A stretch of DNA of 64,000 nucleotides from Sipunculus nudus. Lineage: Eukaryota > Annelida > Sipuncula > Golfingiida > Sipunculidae. The stretch spans positions 1,304,001 to 1,368,000 of the forward strand of contig JAPPUL010000095.1 of assembly GCA_026874595.1 (NCBI GenBank). Reading direction: 5' to 3'. The notes below the pieces were generated by a model, which saw nothing but the letters and a program-made list of their open reading frames with translations, was not told where the DNA came from and ran no database searches. Made by a program: the position numbers and the translations under genes. Shown here one piece after another: positions 17,817-26,345 of this stretch. The first letter of the stretch is position 1. Every line of letters begins with the position of its first letter.

Positions 17817-17857
17817 AATAGAAGGCTATGATTGAAATAGAAGGCTGTGATTGAAAG
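17801..17857. repeat. 19-bp tandem repeat of the rimM-trmD junction, three copies
   Basis: Units 17801-17819, 17820-17838 and 17839-17857 are near-identical (AGAAGGCTATGATTGAAAT type). Each contains GATTGAAA, in which a TGA stop and a TTG start overlap. The first copy carries the rimM stop (17814-17816) and the third the trmD start (17851-17853). The ancestral junction was probably a stop/start overlap that has been triplicated. Confidence 0.92.
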
Positions 17858-18612
17858 TAGAAGTACTAACCTTATACCCGCAGATATTTGAAAATTATAC
17901 GAACGTAGGGCTAATGGGAAGTAGTCTTTCGGGAGAGAGGTTTAAGCTAAAAGTAATAAACTGGCGAGAATACACAAAAGACAAACATAAGAAAGTAGAC
18001 TCAACATTATACGGAGGGGGGCCTGGGATGTTGCTTAGGTGCGAGCCTCTGGACAGAGCTTTAAAGGATGTAGATAGAGGAGGTAAGAAGCCGAAGATAT
18101 TTCTAACACCGGAAGGAGAGCTATTAAATCAAAAGAAAGTAGAAGAACTTAAAGAAGAAGAAGAGCTGATATTAATATGCGGAACATACGAAGGTTTCGA
18201 TGCGCGTATATACGAGATATATCCGGATTCAAAGAAGCTATCGATAGGAGAATACGTAATAAGTAACGGAAGCCTAGCAGCTTTAGTGTTACTAGATGTA
18301 CTTTTGCGGGCAAAGGGTCTACTTATGGGTAATGAAGCATCACTTAATGAAGAGAGTTATATAGAAGGCTTACTAGAGTGTAAACATTATACAAAGCCCC
18401 GTGAATATAAAGGTTATAAAGTACCGGAAGTATATTTAAGAGGGAACCATAAAGAGATTGAACGGGCTCGCAACCAAAGTGCAATATACAATACATTATC
18501 TAAAAGGCCAGATTTAATAGAAAGTCGACTATTCACGCTGTATGAACTTGAGCTACTGACATCATATTTTGAAAGAGTAAAAAAAAAGGTAAAAAGCAAG
18601 AAGAGTAAATAA
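17851..18612 (+). CDS. trmD: tRNA (guanine-37-N1)-methyltransferase TrmD
   Basis: Methylates G37 next to the anticodon, preventing frameshifts. The 253 residues include the SPOUT knot motifs: LYGGGPGML, the SAM-binding [18 protein letters not shown] and the C-terminal [10 protein letters not shown]. The start is TTG (17851), giving [13 protein letters not shown], the family start. The preceding repeat copies hold two other in-context TTGs at 17813 and 17832. The latter is out of frame with 17851, so only the last copy opens trmD properly. Confidence 0.95.
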   Translation: MKVEVLTLYPQIFENYTNVGLMGSSLSGERFKLKVINWREYTKDKHKKVDSTLYGGGPGMLLRCEPLDRALKDVDRGGKKPKIFLTPEGELLNQKKVEELKEEEELILICGTYEGFDARIYEIYPDSKKLSIGEYVISNGSLAALVLLDVLLRAKGLLMGNEASLNEESYIEGLLECKHYTKPREYKGYKVPEVYLRGNHKEIERARNQSAIYNTLSKRPDLIESRLFTLYELELLTSYFERVKKKVKSKKSK

Positions 18613-18628
18613 AGAGGGAAATAAAAAG

Positions 18629-19129
18629 ATGACAAAAAACAGATTAGAACTACTAAAAGGAGTAGAGCAAGAGTACCTAAAGAAAGATAAGCTGTCAGAT
18701 ATAAGTATAGGAGATACAGTTAAGGTACATTTCAAGATACGGGAGGGCAAACGCGAGAGGGTACAAATATTTGAGGGAGTTGTAATAGGAATAAAGGGGA
18801 TGGGGATAGGCAAGACATTAACAGTGCGTAAGACCTCCTTCAACGTGGGAGTAGAGCGAGTATTCCCGTTACATTCACCAAAGATAGAAAGTATAGTATT
18901 ATTAAGACGAGGGCGAGTACGACGAGCAAAGTTGTATTATTTAAGAGGGCGCCAGGGCAAGTCAGCACAAGTAAAAAGATATATCGAGAAGAAGGAAGAA
19001 AGGGCAAAAAGTCAAAAAGTGTTAGAATCAAAGAATTTAGAAGGCAAGAAGAGCAATAAGGAAGGAGAGGCTAAAGCGGAGGCCAAAGCGGAGGCTAAAG
19101 CGGAGGCTAAAGATATAAAAGACAAGTAA
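18629..19129 (+). CDS. rplS: 50S ribosomal protein L19 with repetitive C-terminal tail
   Basis: Large-subunit protein at the 30S-50S interface. The core of about 115 residues is normal ([13 protein letters not shown], then [15 protein letters not shown]). It is followed by a Lys/Glu/Ala tail ending in four tandem AEAK units encoded by 12-bp repeats at about 19072-19110. The tail is extra relative to the family. ATG start; located between trmD and rnhB, its standard place. Confidence 0.95.
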   Translation: MTKNRLELLKGVEQEYLKKDKLSDISIGDTVKVHFKIREGKRERVQIFEGVVIGIKGMGIGKTLTVRKTSFNVGVERVFPLHSPKIESIVLLRRGRVRRAKLYYLRGRQGKSAQVKRYIEKKEERAKSQKVLESKNLEGKKSNKEGEAKAEAKAEAKAEAKDIKDK

Positions 19130-19183
19130 TATATTATATTAAGCTAATAGAATAAATGGTAACAGACTAACTAAAACAAAACA

Positions 19184-19891
19184 TTGAAGACTTTTGAAGA
19201 CTTATATAGGCATGATTTAAATAAGCAGAATGAATATATGCTATATTCAGATAGAGAGGAAGGGTTAGGTGATGGTGGAGAGGTAGAGGGGGTAGGCAAA
19301 TTTCATATAGCAGGCCTTGATGAAGTGGGTCGGGGGTCTCTTGCGGGTCCGGTGGTAGCAAGTGCAGTGATATTGGATATGGGAGTAAAGATAGAAGGGC
19401 TAGACGACTCAAAGAATATAAGTTATAAAAAGCGGCTTAAAATTTATGAACAACTGTTATCAGAGGGGATGCTAAGTTTTGGTGTAGGAATAATCGAAGC
19501 CGCGAAGATAGACAAAATAAATATATATAAAGCGACAAAAGAAGCGATGTATAAAGCGCTTAATGAGCTTTGGCTAAAACCGAACTTACTCTTAATAGAT
19601 GCACTTAAGCTAGAAAAGGTAGTAGATATACCTAAGGAGTCGATAATAAAAGGAGATAGTAAAAGTGCCTGTATAGCAGCGGCTTCAATAGTGTCAAAAG
19701 TGATACGAGATAATCTTATGGAGGGTTACAGCAAAGAGTACGAAGGCTATGGATTTGAGAGGAACAAAGGCTATCCGACGAAAGAACATATATCCGCACT
19801 AAATAAGTATGGAGCAATATCCATCCACAGAAAGAGCTATAAGCCAGTCCATGAAATATTAAACAAAAGATTGCCGTTTAACAACTTATAA
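19184..19891 (+). CDS. rnhB: Ribonuclease HII
   Basis: Removes ribonucleotides from RNA-DNA hybrids. The 235 residues carry the catalytic GLDEVGRGSLAGPVV, IDALKL and the later SKVIRD/RNKGYPTKEH motifs. TTG 19184 is the predicted start. The first 40 residues or so are less conserved than usual and contain a Gly/Glu-rich stretch, so a later start is possible, but none is better supported. Last gene of the ffh-rnhB run. Confidence 0.92.
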   Translation: MKTFEDLYRHDLNKQNEYMLYSDREEGLGDGGEVEGVGKFHIAGLDEVGRGSLAGPVVASAVILDMGVKIEGLDDSKNISYKKRLKIYEQLLSEGMLSFGVGIIEAAKIDKINIYKATKEAMYKALNELWLKPNLLLIDALKLEKVVDIPKESIIKGDSKSACIAAASIVSKVIRDNLMEGYSKEYEGYGFERNKGYPTKEHISALNKYGAISIHRKSYKPVHEILNKRLPFNNL

Positions 19892-19987
19892 AGCCTAAGC
19901 ACTATGGGCAGGGAGGCAGGAGGGAAAGGGCATAGCAATCCGACAAGAAAAATAAATGGGAACAAAGAAAAGAATAGAAAGAAGAGA

Positions 19988-20021
19988 TGGAAGAGATGAA
20001 TATATGGAAGAGATGAATATA
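19988..20021. repeat. 17-bp tandem duplication over an SDR gene start
   Basis: Two perfect copies of a 17-base unit (TGGAAGAGATGAATATA) lie at the 5' end of the next gene. Each has a GGAAGAG purine tract and ATG codons, so the translation-start region has been copied. Confidence 0.88.
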
Positions 20022-20684
20022 TGGCTAACGGGAGCAACAGGCTACGTAGGGAAGGCATTGGTAGGAGAACTTGTAAGAGATTTAAGGATAAGGGGCAAGA
20101 TATATTGCCTGGTCCGAGAACAATCATTTAGCAAACTAAGCGAGTATAAAGATAGGGTAGAGCTTGTAGGGGTAGATTTTGGCAGTGAGGAGGAGTTATT
20201 GTTTGACTTTGGAGTTGGCGAAAAAGATGTCTTAATACACTTGGTGTCAATATTGCGAGAGAGTGCGTCTAAAAGGTATATAGATTATAATTATTTATTT
20301 GCGAAAAAGCTAATAGATTATGGTAAAAGCAAAGGTTTAAGGAGGATGGTATTAATGAGCGCAGCAGGGGCGCCACCATTTCTCGAAGGCTATATAAAGT
20401 GGAAGTTAAAAGCAGAAGAATATCTTGAAAGTAGTGGTATTGAATGGGTAATATTGAAGCCGTCGTTAATATACAATGCAAGTAGTTTTCGTGGTAAGAA
20501 CTTGGGATATTTAAGATACCTAGAGAGATTTTACGACTTAGGTAGCAAGCTGCCATATATAGGAGATAAAGTATCGAAGTGGACGCCGGTATCCCGCAAG
20601 AAGCTAATAGGAGTTATATTAGAGATATTGCTTAATTGGGAAAAGCATAGAGGCAAACGTCTTTATAGCGATGCTTTTGTTTAG
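20004..20684 (+). CDS. NAD(P)-binding SDR-family protein (NmrA/NDUFA9-like)
   Basis: An atypical short-chain dehydrogenase of about 226 residues with the nucleotide-binding glycine motif TGATGYVG right after the N-terminus and a later MVLMSAAGAPP segment. The usual catalytic YxxxK is not clear, as in regulatory or structural members such as NDUFA9-like proteins. The frame opens at ATG 19956, but ATG 20004 (MEEMNIWLTG) or 20013 gives the family N-terminus. The start region is tandemly duplicated, so the true codon is uncertain. Substrate unknown. Confidence 0.75.
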   Translation: MEEMNIWLTGATGYVGKALVGELVRDLRIRGKIYCLVREQSFSKLSEYKDRVELVGVDFGSEEELLFDFGVGEKDVLIHLVSILRESASKRYIDYNYLFAKKLIDYGKSKGLRRMVLMSAAGAPPFLEGYIKWKLKAEEYLESSGIEWVILKPSLIYNASSFRGKNLGYLRYLERFYDLGSKLPYIGDKVSKWTPVSRKKLIGVILEILLNWEKHRGKRLYSDAFV

Positions 20685-20704
20685 CTATAGTTTTATGGTA
20701 TAAT
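20677..20704 (+). promoter_or_regulatory. Candidate promoter for the radical SAM gene
   Basis: TTGTTT at 20677-20682, a 16-base spacer and TATAAT at 20699-20704 resemble a primary sigma-factor promoter, 36 bases before the ATG at 20741. It overlaps the end of the SDR gene. Pattern only; no experimental support. Confidence 0.5.
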
Positions 20705-20740
20705 GCTTGAATTAAAGTAGAAATTGAGGGAGCTAGTTTT

Positions 20741-21748
20741 ATGAGGATTGTATATAAAGAGGCATCATATTACAAAAAGGAAGAAGGTGGGCGGATACGG
20801 TGCGAGTTATGCCCATTTAATTGCAGGGTAAAAGAAGGTGTCATAGCCCGTTGTATGGGACGAGAGAATGTAGGGGGCATATTTTATGCAAAAAACTATG
20901 GCAAGACAACGAGTTTACAAGTAGATCAGATAGAGAAAAAGCCCTTATATCATTTTCATCCAGGCACTAAGATATTGTCGATAGCCGGCAACAGTTGTAA
21001 TTTAGGTTGTACATTTTGCCAAAACTGGAGCATATCGCAAGAAGAACATGTAACAAAAGAGCTTAAGCTTGAAGAACTAGTAAATATTTTAAATAACAAC
21101 AAATACCTTGGAGTAGCATATACCTACAGTGAGCCGTTGATGTGGTATGAATATGTATATGACAGTGCCAAAAAGCTAAAGCAATTGGGCTATAAAACAG
21201 TCCTAATAACTAATGGGACAATAAACAAAGAGCCGTTAAAAGAGCTTTTGCCATATATAGACGGTATAAATATAGATTTAAAAGGGATAGAAAGCAGTTA
21301 TTATAAGAAAGTATGTAAAGGGTTATTAGAACCTGTGCTTGAAAATATAAAGTTAATAAGCGATACGAAGAGGGCGGGACAGGTGCTTGAACTTACAAAT
21401 CTATTAATACCGACATTAAATGATAGTAAAGAAGCTATTAGGAAGCTAATAGATTTCATATATAGCGTAGATAAAGATATCCCACTCCATTTAAGCGCAT
21501 ATCATCCTGATTATAAATTAAAAATAGAAGCAACAGGGTATAAAGTATTAAAAGAAGCGTACGCTATGGCAAAAGAGAAGTTAAATCATGTATATGTGGG
21601 TAATGCAATGATAGAAGGGTTTTCCGATACCTATTGTTCAAGATGTAAATGCTTATTAATAAAAAGAGATATGCAAGGAGTAAAGCAATTGGGGATAGCG
21701 GATGGGCGTTGTAGGGGTTGTGGGGAGAGTGTGCCTGTAGTAATGTAA
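20741..21748 (+). CDS. amrS: AmmeMemoRadiSam system radical SAM enzyme (AmrS)
   Basis: Radical S-adenosylmethionine enzyme of 335 residues. The 4Fe-4S cluster motif CX3CX2C is at Cys86, Cys90 and Cys93 (SCNLGCTFCQNW). An N-terminal CELCPFNC motif and a C-terminal CSRCKC plus CRGCG knuckle match the AmrS / pyruvate-formate-lyase-activase-like family. The system normally includes AMMECR1 and Memo-like partners, and neither is visible nearby. The reaction is unknown. ATG start with upstream GAGG at 20727. Confidence 0.88.
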   Translation: MRIVYKEASYYKKEEGGRIRCELCPFNCRVKEGVIARCMGRENVGGIFYAKNYGKTTSLQVDQIEKKPLYHFHPGTKILSIAGNSCNLGCTFCQNWSISQEEHVTKELKLEELVNILNNNKYLGVAYTYSEPLMWYEYVYDSAKKLKQLGYKTVLITNGTINKEPLKELLPYIDGINIDLKGIESSYYKKVCKGLLEPVLENIKLISDTKRAGQVLELTNLLIPTLNDSKEAIRKLIDFIYSVDKDIPLHLSAYHPDYKLKIEATGYKVLKEAYAMAKEKLNHVYVGNAMIEGFSDTYCSRCKCLLIKRDMQGVKQLGIADGRCRGCGESVPVVM

Positions 21749-21774
21749 AATATAGTAGTGTGTGATGTAATGGA

Positions 21775-21803
21775 TTGACTTTTAGCAGTCAAAATGTTAT
21801 AGT
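21775..21803 (+). promoter_or_regulatory. Strong candidate promoter for a lipoprotein gene
   Basis: TTGACT (21775-21780), a 17-base spacer and TATAGT (21798-21803) form one of the best sigma-70-like matches in the window. It lies about 54 bases upstream of the TTG start at 21857, in the short gap after amrS. Confidence 0.6.
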
Positions 21804-21856
21804 TATGAACCAGTTATCCTTAAAGGGACAGTATCTTAATAGAGTAGCAAATAGCT

Positions 21857-22594
21857 TTGAAGTGTAAAATAGAGTTTAAGAACAAAGAGAAAAGTTTTAT
21901 AATAAAAGATGTGATAATAATAGTATTATGTCTCCTACCGTTTCTCCTATCCTGTGAGAGTAAAAAACCAGAGTATATAAGCTTTGAGGATTATAGCTAT
22001 TTAAAGCGCCCTAATAAAGTATTATTTTTATTAAAGCTCACAGTAGACAAAGCATACGACACAGCATTAGACGATCTTGGCAAGAGAGTAAACGCGGCTA
22101 TAGAAGGACATAATTTTAAGAAAGCTTATAGAAAGACTTTTGTAAATACTTTGAATAAGGAACAAGATGGGATTGTAAAAAGGCTTATTGTGGATGTTGG
22201 AATAATAGGAGAGGATATAAGTAAAGAAAATCTAAAATACTTTGGAGTAAAAGAATATCCAAAAGGGATAAGCTCGGGTTATGATCTTGTTTTAGAAGTA
22301 GAAGTTGCCTCACTGTTATTTTTTGAGGGAGGGCTTATGCATTTTATTCAACGAGCATCAGTAGGGCTTCGGGATGCAAAGGTAAAAAAGTACTATCTTA
22401 GCTTATCAGACAAATTTACAAATAAATCAGTTGCAAAGCTAACAGTACTATCACGTGATAAAAGTAAATTACTAAAGCTAGTGGAAAAGCTAATGGTTAC
22501 GAACGTGGAGAAGATAAACAAGTATTTATTAAACAAGATGTCAAGCCCCAAAAAGTCTGATATAACTCCATTACTATTAGAGTTACAAAAATAA
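21857..22594 (+). CDS. Lipoprotein of unknown function
   Basis: A 245-residue protein starting at TTG 21857. A basic N-terminus is followed by a hydrophobic segment and the lipobox LLSC at about residue 33, so it should be lipid-anchored. No known domain is recognised; the rest is Lys-rich, mixed helix and strand. A 13-bp tandem array begins just after its stop codon. Confidence 0.65.
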   Translation: MKCKIEFKNKEKSFIIKDVIIIVLCLLPFLLSCESKKPEYISFEDYSYLKRPNKVLFLLKLTVDKAYDTALDDLGKRVNAAIEGHNFKKAYRKTFVNTLNKEQDGIVKRLIVDVGIIGEDISKENLKYFGVKEYPKGISSGYDLVLEVEVASLLFFEGGLMHFIQRASVGLRDAKVKKYYLSLSDKFTNKSVAKLTVLSRDKSKLLKLVEKLMVTNVEKINKYLLNKMSSPKKSDITPLLLELQK

Positions 22595-22599
22595 AACTC

Positions 22600-22645
22600 A
22601 TAAAGAAAACTGATAAAGAAAACTGATAAAGAAAACTGATAAAGA
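22600..22645. repeat. 13-bp tandem repeat, three and a half copies
   Basis: Copies of ATAAAGAAAACTG begin six bases after the stop codon of the lipoprotein gene and continue perfectly for three full units plus a partial one. Confidence 0.9.
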
Positions 22646-22693
22646 AGGTTTAATGATATTTAAATAGACTATTTTAAAGTAGATATAATTATT

Positions 22694-23170
22694 ATGAGAT
22701 TAAAAAGATATTGGTTATTTAAGACAGAACCCTCAGTATATTCATTTGATGATTTGAAGCGTGAAAAGGATAAGACAACCTGTTGGGATGGGATAAGGAA
22801 TTATCAAGCTAGGAACTATTTACGTGATGAGATTAAGAACGGGGACATGGTGCTTATTTATCATTCAAACTGTAAGGACAAGGGTGTTGTTGGGGTTGCT
22901 GAGGTTGTTAGAGAGGGGTATGTAGATGATACGGCTTTTTTGGAAGGACAGAGATATTATGACAAAAAGTCGGATAAAAGCAATCCAAGATGGTATATGG
23001 TAGATGTAAAATGGGTTATGTCTTTTAAGAGTCTTGTTAGTTTAGAGGCTATAAAGGCAAATGCAAAGTTATCTGATATGCTTTTGGTAAGGCCTGGGCA
23101 GCGACTTTCCATACAGCCGGTTAGCGAGAATGAATTTAATATTATTAAGATTATGGGCGAGGGCCAGTAG
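22694..23170 (+). CDS. EVE-domain protein
   Basis: A 158-residue protein that is almost entirely an EVE domain, a PUA-like fold that binds modified bases in DNA or RNA (thymocyte nuclear protein 1 family). The signature runs from YWLFKTEPSVYSFDDL through CWDGIRNYQARNYLRD to the VLIYHS strand and LLVRPGQRLSIQPV at the end. Bacterial members often sit near restriction or modification genes, but here it is next to ruvB (convergent). The target base is unknown. Confidence 0.9.
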   Translation: MRLKRYWLFKTEPSVYSFDDLKREKDKTTCWDGIRNYQARNYLRDEIKNGDMVLIYHSNCKDKGVVGVAEVVREGYVDDTAFLEGQRYYDKKSDKSNPRWYMVDVKWVMSFKSLVSLEAIKANAKLSDMLLVRPGQRLSIQPVSENEFNIIKIMGEGQ

Positions 23171-23195
23171 TTTAGTTTTTGTTTAGAATTGTTGT

Positions 23196-24218
23196 TTAGA
23201 ACAAGTTGTTATTTTCGATTACTTTATTGAAGTATTTATGACAATAGTTAGTAGTAGTTCTGCCTCTTGGAGTTCTTGCAAGAAAGCCTTTTTGAATTAA
23301 GTAGGGCTCATAAACGTCCTCTATGGTATCAGGTGTTTCTCCAAGCGAAACACCAAGGGTCTCAAGACCAACCGGCCCGCCATTATATTGCTCAATTATT
23401 AGTTTTAAAAGCCTGCGATCCATCATATCAAGACCCTCTGCATCTATTTGGAGCCTCTCTAATGTCTTATTTACTATTTCTAAGTTTACTTGTCCAGATC
23501 CCTCAACTTGAGAAAAATCCCGTACCCTCCTCATTATCCGGTTAACTACTCGCGGAGTTCCACGTGATCTGCTTGCAATCTCAAAAGCACTACTATCATC
23601 TATATCAAGACTCATAAAACTAGCTGTACGCTTTACAATATCCACCAACACTTCTTTATTATAGAAATCCAATCTATCTATTATCCCAAATCGTGCCAAA
23701 AAGGGACTTGTTAATAAACCAGTTTTAGTTGTTGCTCCGATTAGTGTGAATTTTTGTAGAGGAAGTGTAATAAATCTTGCACCTGCTCCTTTGCCAATTA
23801 CTATATCAAGCTTAAAATCTTCCATCGCACTATATAATAATTCTTCTACGGCAGGCTTTAAGCGGTGTATCTCGTCTATGAAAAAGACATCGTTTTTAGC
23901 AAGACTACTTAAATGTGAGGCAATATCACCCGTCTTTTCTAAAACAGGAGCCTGAACTATCTTTAACCCAACTCCAAGTTCATTTGCGATTATATTTGCA
24001 AACGTTGTCTTACCAAGTCCTGGCGGACCATGTAAGAGTATATGATCAAGGGAATCGCCTCTTGCCTTTGCCGCCTTTATATATACTTTTAGATTTTCTT
24101 TTATCTCCTCTTGTCCGATGAACTCTTCAAGAGTCTTTGGACGGTATGTACTATTAGAATCAGTACTAGAATCAGTACTTAACTTGCTCCCGGATACCAC
24201 CCGCTCTTCCTTTTTCAA
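23196..24218 (-). CDS. ruvB: Holliday junction branch-migration ATPase RuvB
   Basis: AAA+ hexameric motor that drives branch migration with RuvA. The 340 residues include Walker A GPPGLGKTT, Walker B DEIHRL, sensor GATTKTG and the winged-helix end (QKGFLARTPRGR). The N-terminus carries a short Ser/Thr/Asp repeat from a 12-bp duplication near 24170. It is the last gene of the ruvC-ruvA-ruvB set on this strand. Confidence 0.95.
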   Translation of the reverse strand: MKKEERVVSGSKLSTDSSTDSNSTYRPKTLEEFIGQEEIKENLKVYIKAAKARGDSLDHILLHGPPGLGKTTFANIIANELGVGLKIVQAPVLEKTGDIASHLSSLAKNDVFFIDEIHRLKPAVEELLYSAMEDFKLDIVIGKGAGARFITLPLQKFTLIGATTKTGLLTSPFLARFGIIDRLDFYNKEVLVDIVKRTASFMSLDIDDSSAFEIASRSRGTPRVVNRIMRRVRDFSQVEGSGQVNLEIVNKTLERLQIDAEGLDMMDRRLLKLIIEQYNGGPVGLETLGVSLGETPDTIEDVYEPYLIQKGFLARTPRGRTTTNYCHKYFNKVIENNNLF

Positions 24219-24308
24219 AAACCTTACCCCTTAATATTTTATTATTTATATATTGTTTATATATTGTTTATAATAGTAACTAATTGCTTCGGCTTTATTA
24301 CTATAATC

Positions 24309-24929
24309 TTACCTTTTGTTAAACCAAATTAATACTTCCTTAAGCAAATCCTCCGTACTCCTTTTATCCTCACCTGAAACTCCAACATCTAATAATACTT
24401 CCTTAAGTGCCGCTCCTGACTCAGCCTCACTATAACCTAGTTCCTTTAATGCCTCAATAACTAGCCGATTTTTATTTTGTAATATATCAGAACCTATATA
24501 AGCACTATCACTATATAGGGAAAGCTTCTCCACTTTGCTTTTAAGCTCAAGGTTTAGCCTCTCACTAGTTTTCTTGCCAAGGCCACTAACAATGCTACTT
24601 AGTTCCTTAACTGATCCGCTTTTTATGTAGGCTATTAGCTCTTCTGTCTTTATTTGGAGGAGTATGTTTTGTGCAAGCTTGCTTCCTACTCCTTGTACGC
24701 TTAGAAGCAACAAAAAGACCTCCCGCTCAAGCTCATCTACAAATCCATATAACTCAAATATCGGCTCCTTATACATTAAATGCGTATATACTCTAACCTT
24801 CTCCCCTCGCTTAGGAAGTGCTGCTTTTAACTTCTTTGTTATATTTAGCTTATAGCCTATACTCCCGCTCTTTAGTATTACAAAAGATTCTCTACATACT
24901 TCTAATTCCCCTTCTATATAGTCTATCAC
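24309..24929 (-). CDS. ruvA: Holliday junction DNA helicase subunit RuvA
   Basis: Tetrameric Holliday-junction-binding protein, 206 residues. Domain I starts MIDYIEGELEV, the helix-hairpin-helix region contains LLLLSVQGVGSKLA and IVSGLGKKTSERL, and a C-terminal RuvB-binding helical domain follows. Its ATG overlaps the ruvC stop codon by four bases (24926-24929), indicating translational coupling. Confidence 0.95.
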   Translation of the reverse strand: MIDYIEGELEVCRESFVILKSGSIGYKLNITKKLKAALPKRGEKVRVYTHLMYKEPIFELYGFVDELEREVFLLLLSVQGVGSKLAQNILLQIKTEELIAYIKSGSVKELSSIVSGLGKKTSERLNLELKSKVEKLSLYSDSAYIGSDILQNKNRLVIEALKELGYSEAESGAALKEVLLDVGVSGEDKRSTEDLLKEVLIWFNKR

Positions 24930-25414
24930 CTTCTTATAGCTCCATCTTTTATTACGTTTAAATGGTATATTGCAAGCGCCAGGCCATCTGAGGCATCTGC
25001 TGGCTTTATAAGCTCTTCTAGTCTAAGAAGCTTTTGAACCATACTCATAACTTGAGCCTTCGGCGCATCTCCATAACCGCTTATTCCAAGCTTTAGCTCT
25101 TTAGGACCATATTCATATACATTATAGCCACACTCAAAACACGCAAGCATTAATACTCCTCGTGCATGGCTTACCTTTATCCCGCTACTTCGGTTTCGTG
25201 CAAAGTATAATTCCTCCATTGCTACTGTCGTTGGCTTATATTCTTTTAACTTAGATTTTAATTCCTTGTGTATGTAATATAACTTCTCTTCTAACCGTAT
25301 TTCTTTATCTGGCTTTATCGTCCCATACCCTATCAATTTATACTCGTTGCCTATGCTCTCTATTATTCCATACCCCGTCGTCGTAAGACCAGGATCTATT
25401 CCAAATGCCTTCAT
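24926..25414 (-). CDS. ruvC: Holliday junction resolvase RuvC
   Basis: Endonuclease that cuts Holliday junctions symmetrically. The 162 residues have the four acidic positions of the family: Asp in FGIDPGLTTTGYG, Glu in AMEELYFARN and the Asp residues of PADASDGLALA. Normal length, ATG start, overlapping ruvA. Confidence 0.95.
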   Translation of the reverse strand: MKAFGIDPGLTTTGYGIIESIGNEYKLIGYGTIKPDKEIRLEEKLYYIHKELKSKLKEYKPTTVAMEELYFARNRSSGIKVSHARGVLMLACFECGYNVYEYGPKELKLGISGYGDAPKAQVMSMVQKLLRLEELIKPADASDGLALAIYHLNVIKDGAIRR

Positions 25415-25467
25415 CTTTCCACTAATTTGCCTTTACTTTTCATTATAACTTTGCTTTAACAAAAACT

Positions 25468-25506
25468 TCAAATAATGCTTTCAAATAATGCTTTCAAATA
25501 ATGCTC
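25468..25506. repeat. 13-bp tandem repeat abutting the yebC stop codon
   Basis: Three copies of TCAAATAATGCT(T/C) sit at 25468, 25481 and 25494, and the next position, 25507, is the TCA that is the yebC stop on the minus strand. Each unit therefore carries a displaced copy of that TGA. Confidence 0.9.
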
Positions 25507-26223
25507 TCAAAAATCAAAATTCGTTGATACGCTTTGAACATCCTCATTATCTTCTAATAATTCAACTATCCGCATTATCCGTTGAGCCTCCGATTCGTTA
25601 AGATTTACAAGGTTTTGCGCTATCCAACTTATACTTGCACTCTCTACTTTAAAATTACCCCTCTCAAGCGCTTCTTTCATCCTATCGTAGTTTTTGATGT
25701 CTGTGTATATCGTAATAAGCTCATCTATATCCACGTTAAGTGCCTCCTCCTCTATCCCCAATTCCATTACCTCATCCTCCCTCTCCTTTTCTACATTCAA
25801 TATGAACACACCCTGCTTCTCAAACATCCAAAGAACGCTCCCACTTGAGCTAAGGCTTCCTCCGTTTTTTGACAATATCGTTCTTATCTCTGCTACCGTA
25901 CGGTTTTTGTTGTCTGTTAATATGTCTATTACGCAGGCAACACCGTTTGGAAGATAGCCTTCGTAGACAAGTTCTTCATAATTTACTCCCGGTAGCTCCC
26001 CTGTCCCCTTCTTTATCGCTCGCTCTATGTTGTTTGATGGCATGTTTGCTTCTTTTGCCTTTTGCACTGCAAGTCTAAGCTTCGGATTTGAATCTGCATC
26101 ACCACCGCCGCTCTTTGCTGCTACTGTTATCTCTCGTATTATCTTTGTGAATAGTTTACCTCGCTTTGCATCTGCATTCGCTTTCTTATGCTTTATTGAG
26201 TGCCACTTAGAATGTCCTGACAT
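25507..26223 (-). CDS. yebC: YebC/PmpR family regulatory protein
   Basis: A 238-residue member of the TACO1/YebC family, involved in translation of proline-rich stretches and, in some reports, transcriptional regulation. The N-terminus SGHSKWHSIKHKK is the family hallmark, and the body is full length. It lies just upstream of ruvC, the classic yebC-ruvCAB arrangement. Confidence 0.94.
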   Translation of the reverse strand: MSGHSKWHSIKHKKANADAKRGKLFTKIIREITVAAKSGGGDADSNPKLRLAVQKAKEANMPSNNIERAIKKGTGELPGVNYEELVYEGYLPNGVACVIDILTDNKNRTVAEIRTILSKNGGSLSSSGSVLWMFEKQGVFILNVEKEREDEVMELGIEEEALNVDIDELITIYTDIKNYDRMKEALERGNFKVESASISWIAQNLVNLNESEAQRIMRIVELLEDNEDVQSVSTNFDF

Positions 26224-26345
26224 GTCTTCCTTCTCCTATAACTTCTGTTTCTTTTAACTTCTGTTTCTTTAATTTTAATTAGACCTTTTGTTTTCAATAT
26301 TAATAATTTTATCTAAATTACACTCATACCTTTTTTTTTTAAATA

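Noticed and set aside
21804-21866. 20-codon ORF as a leader peptide before the lipoprotein gene
   Set aside because: It would start almost at the predicted transcription start, without a ribosome-binding site, and shows no attenuator structure.
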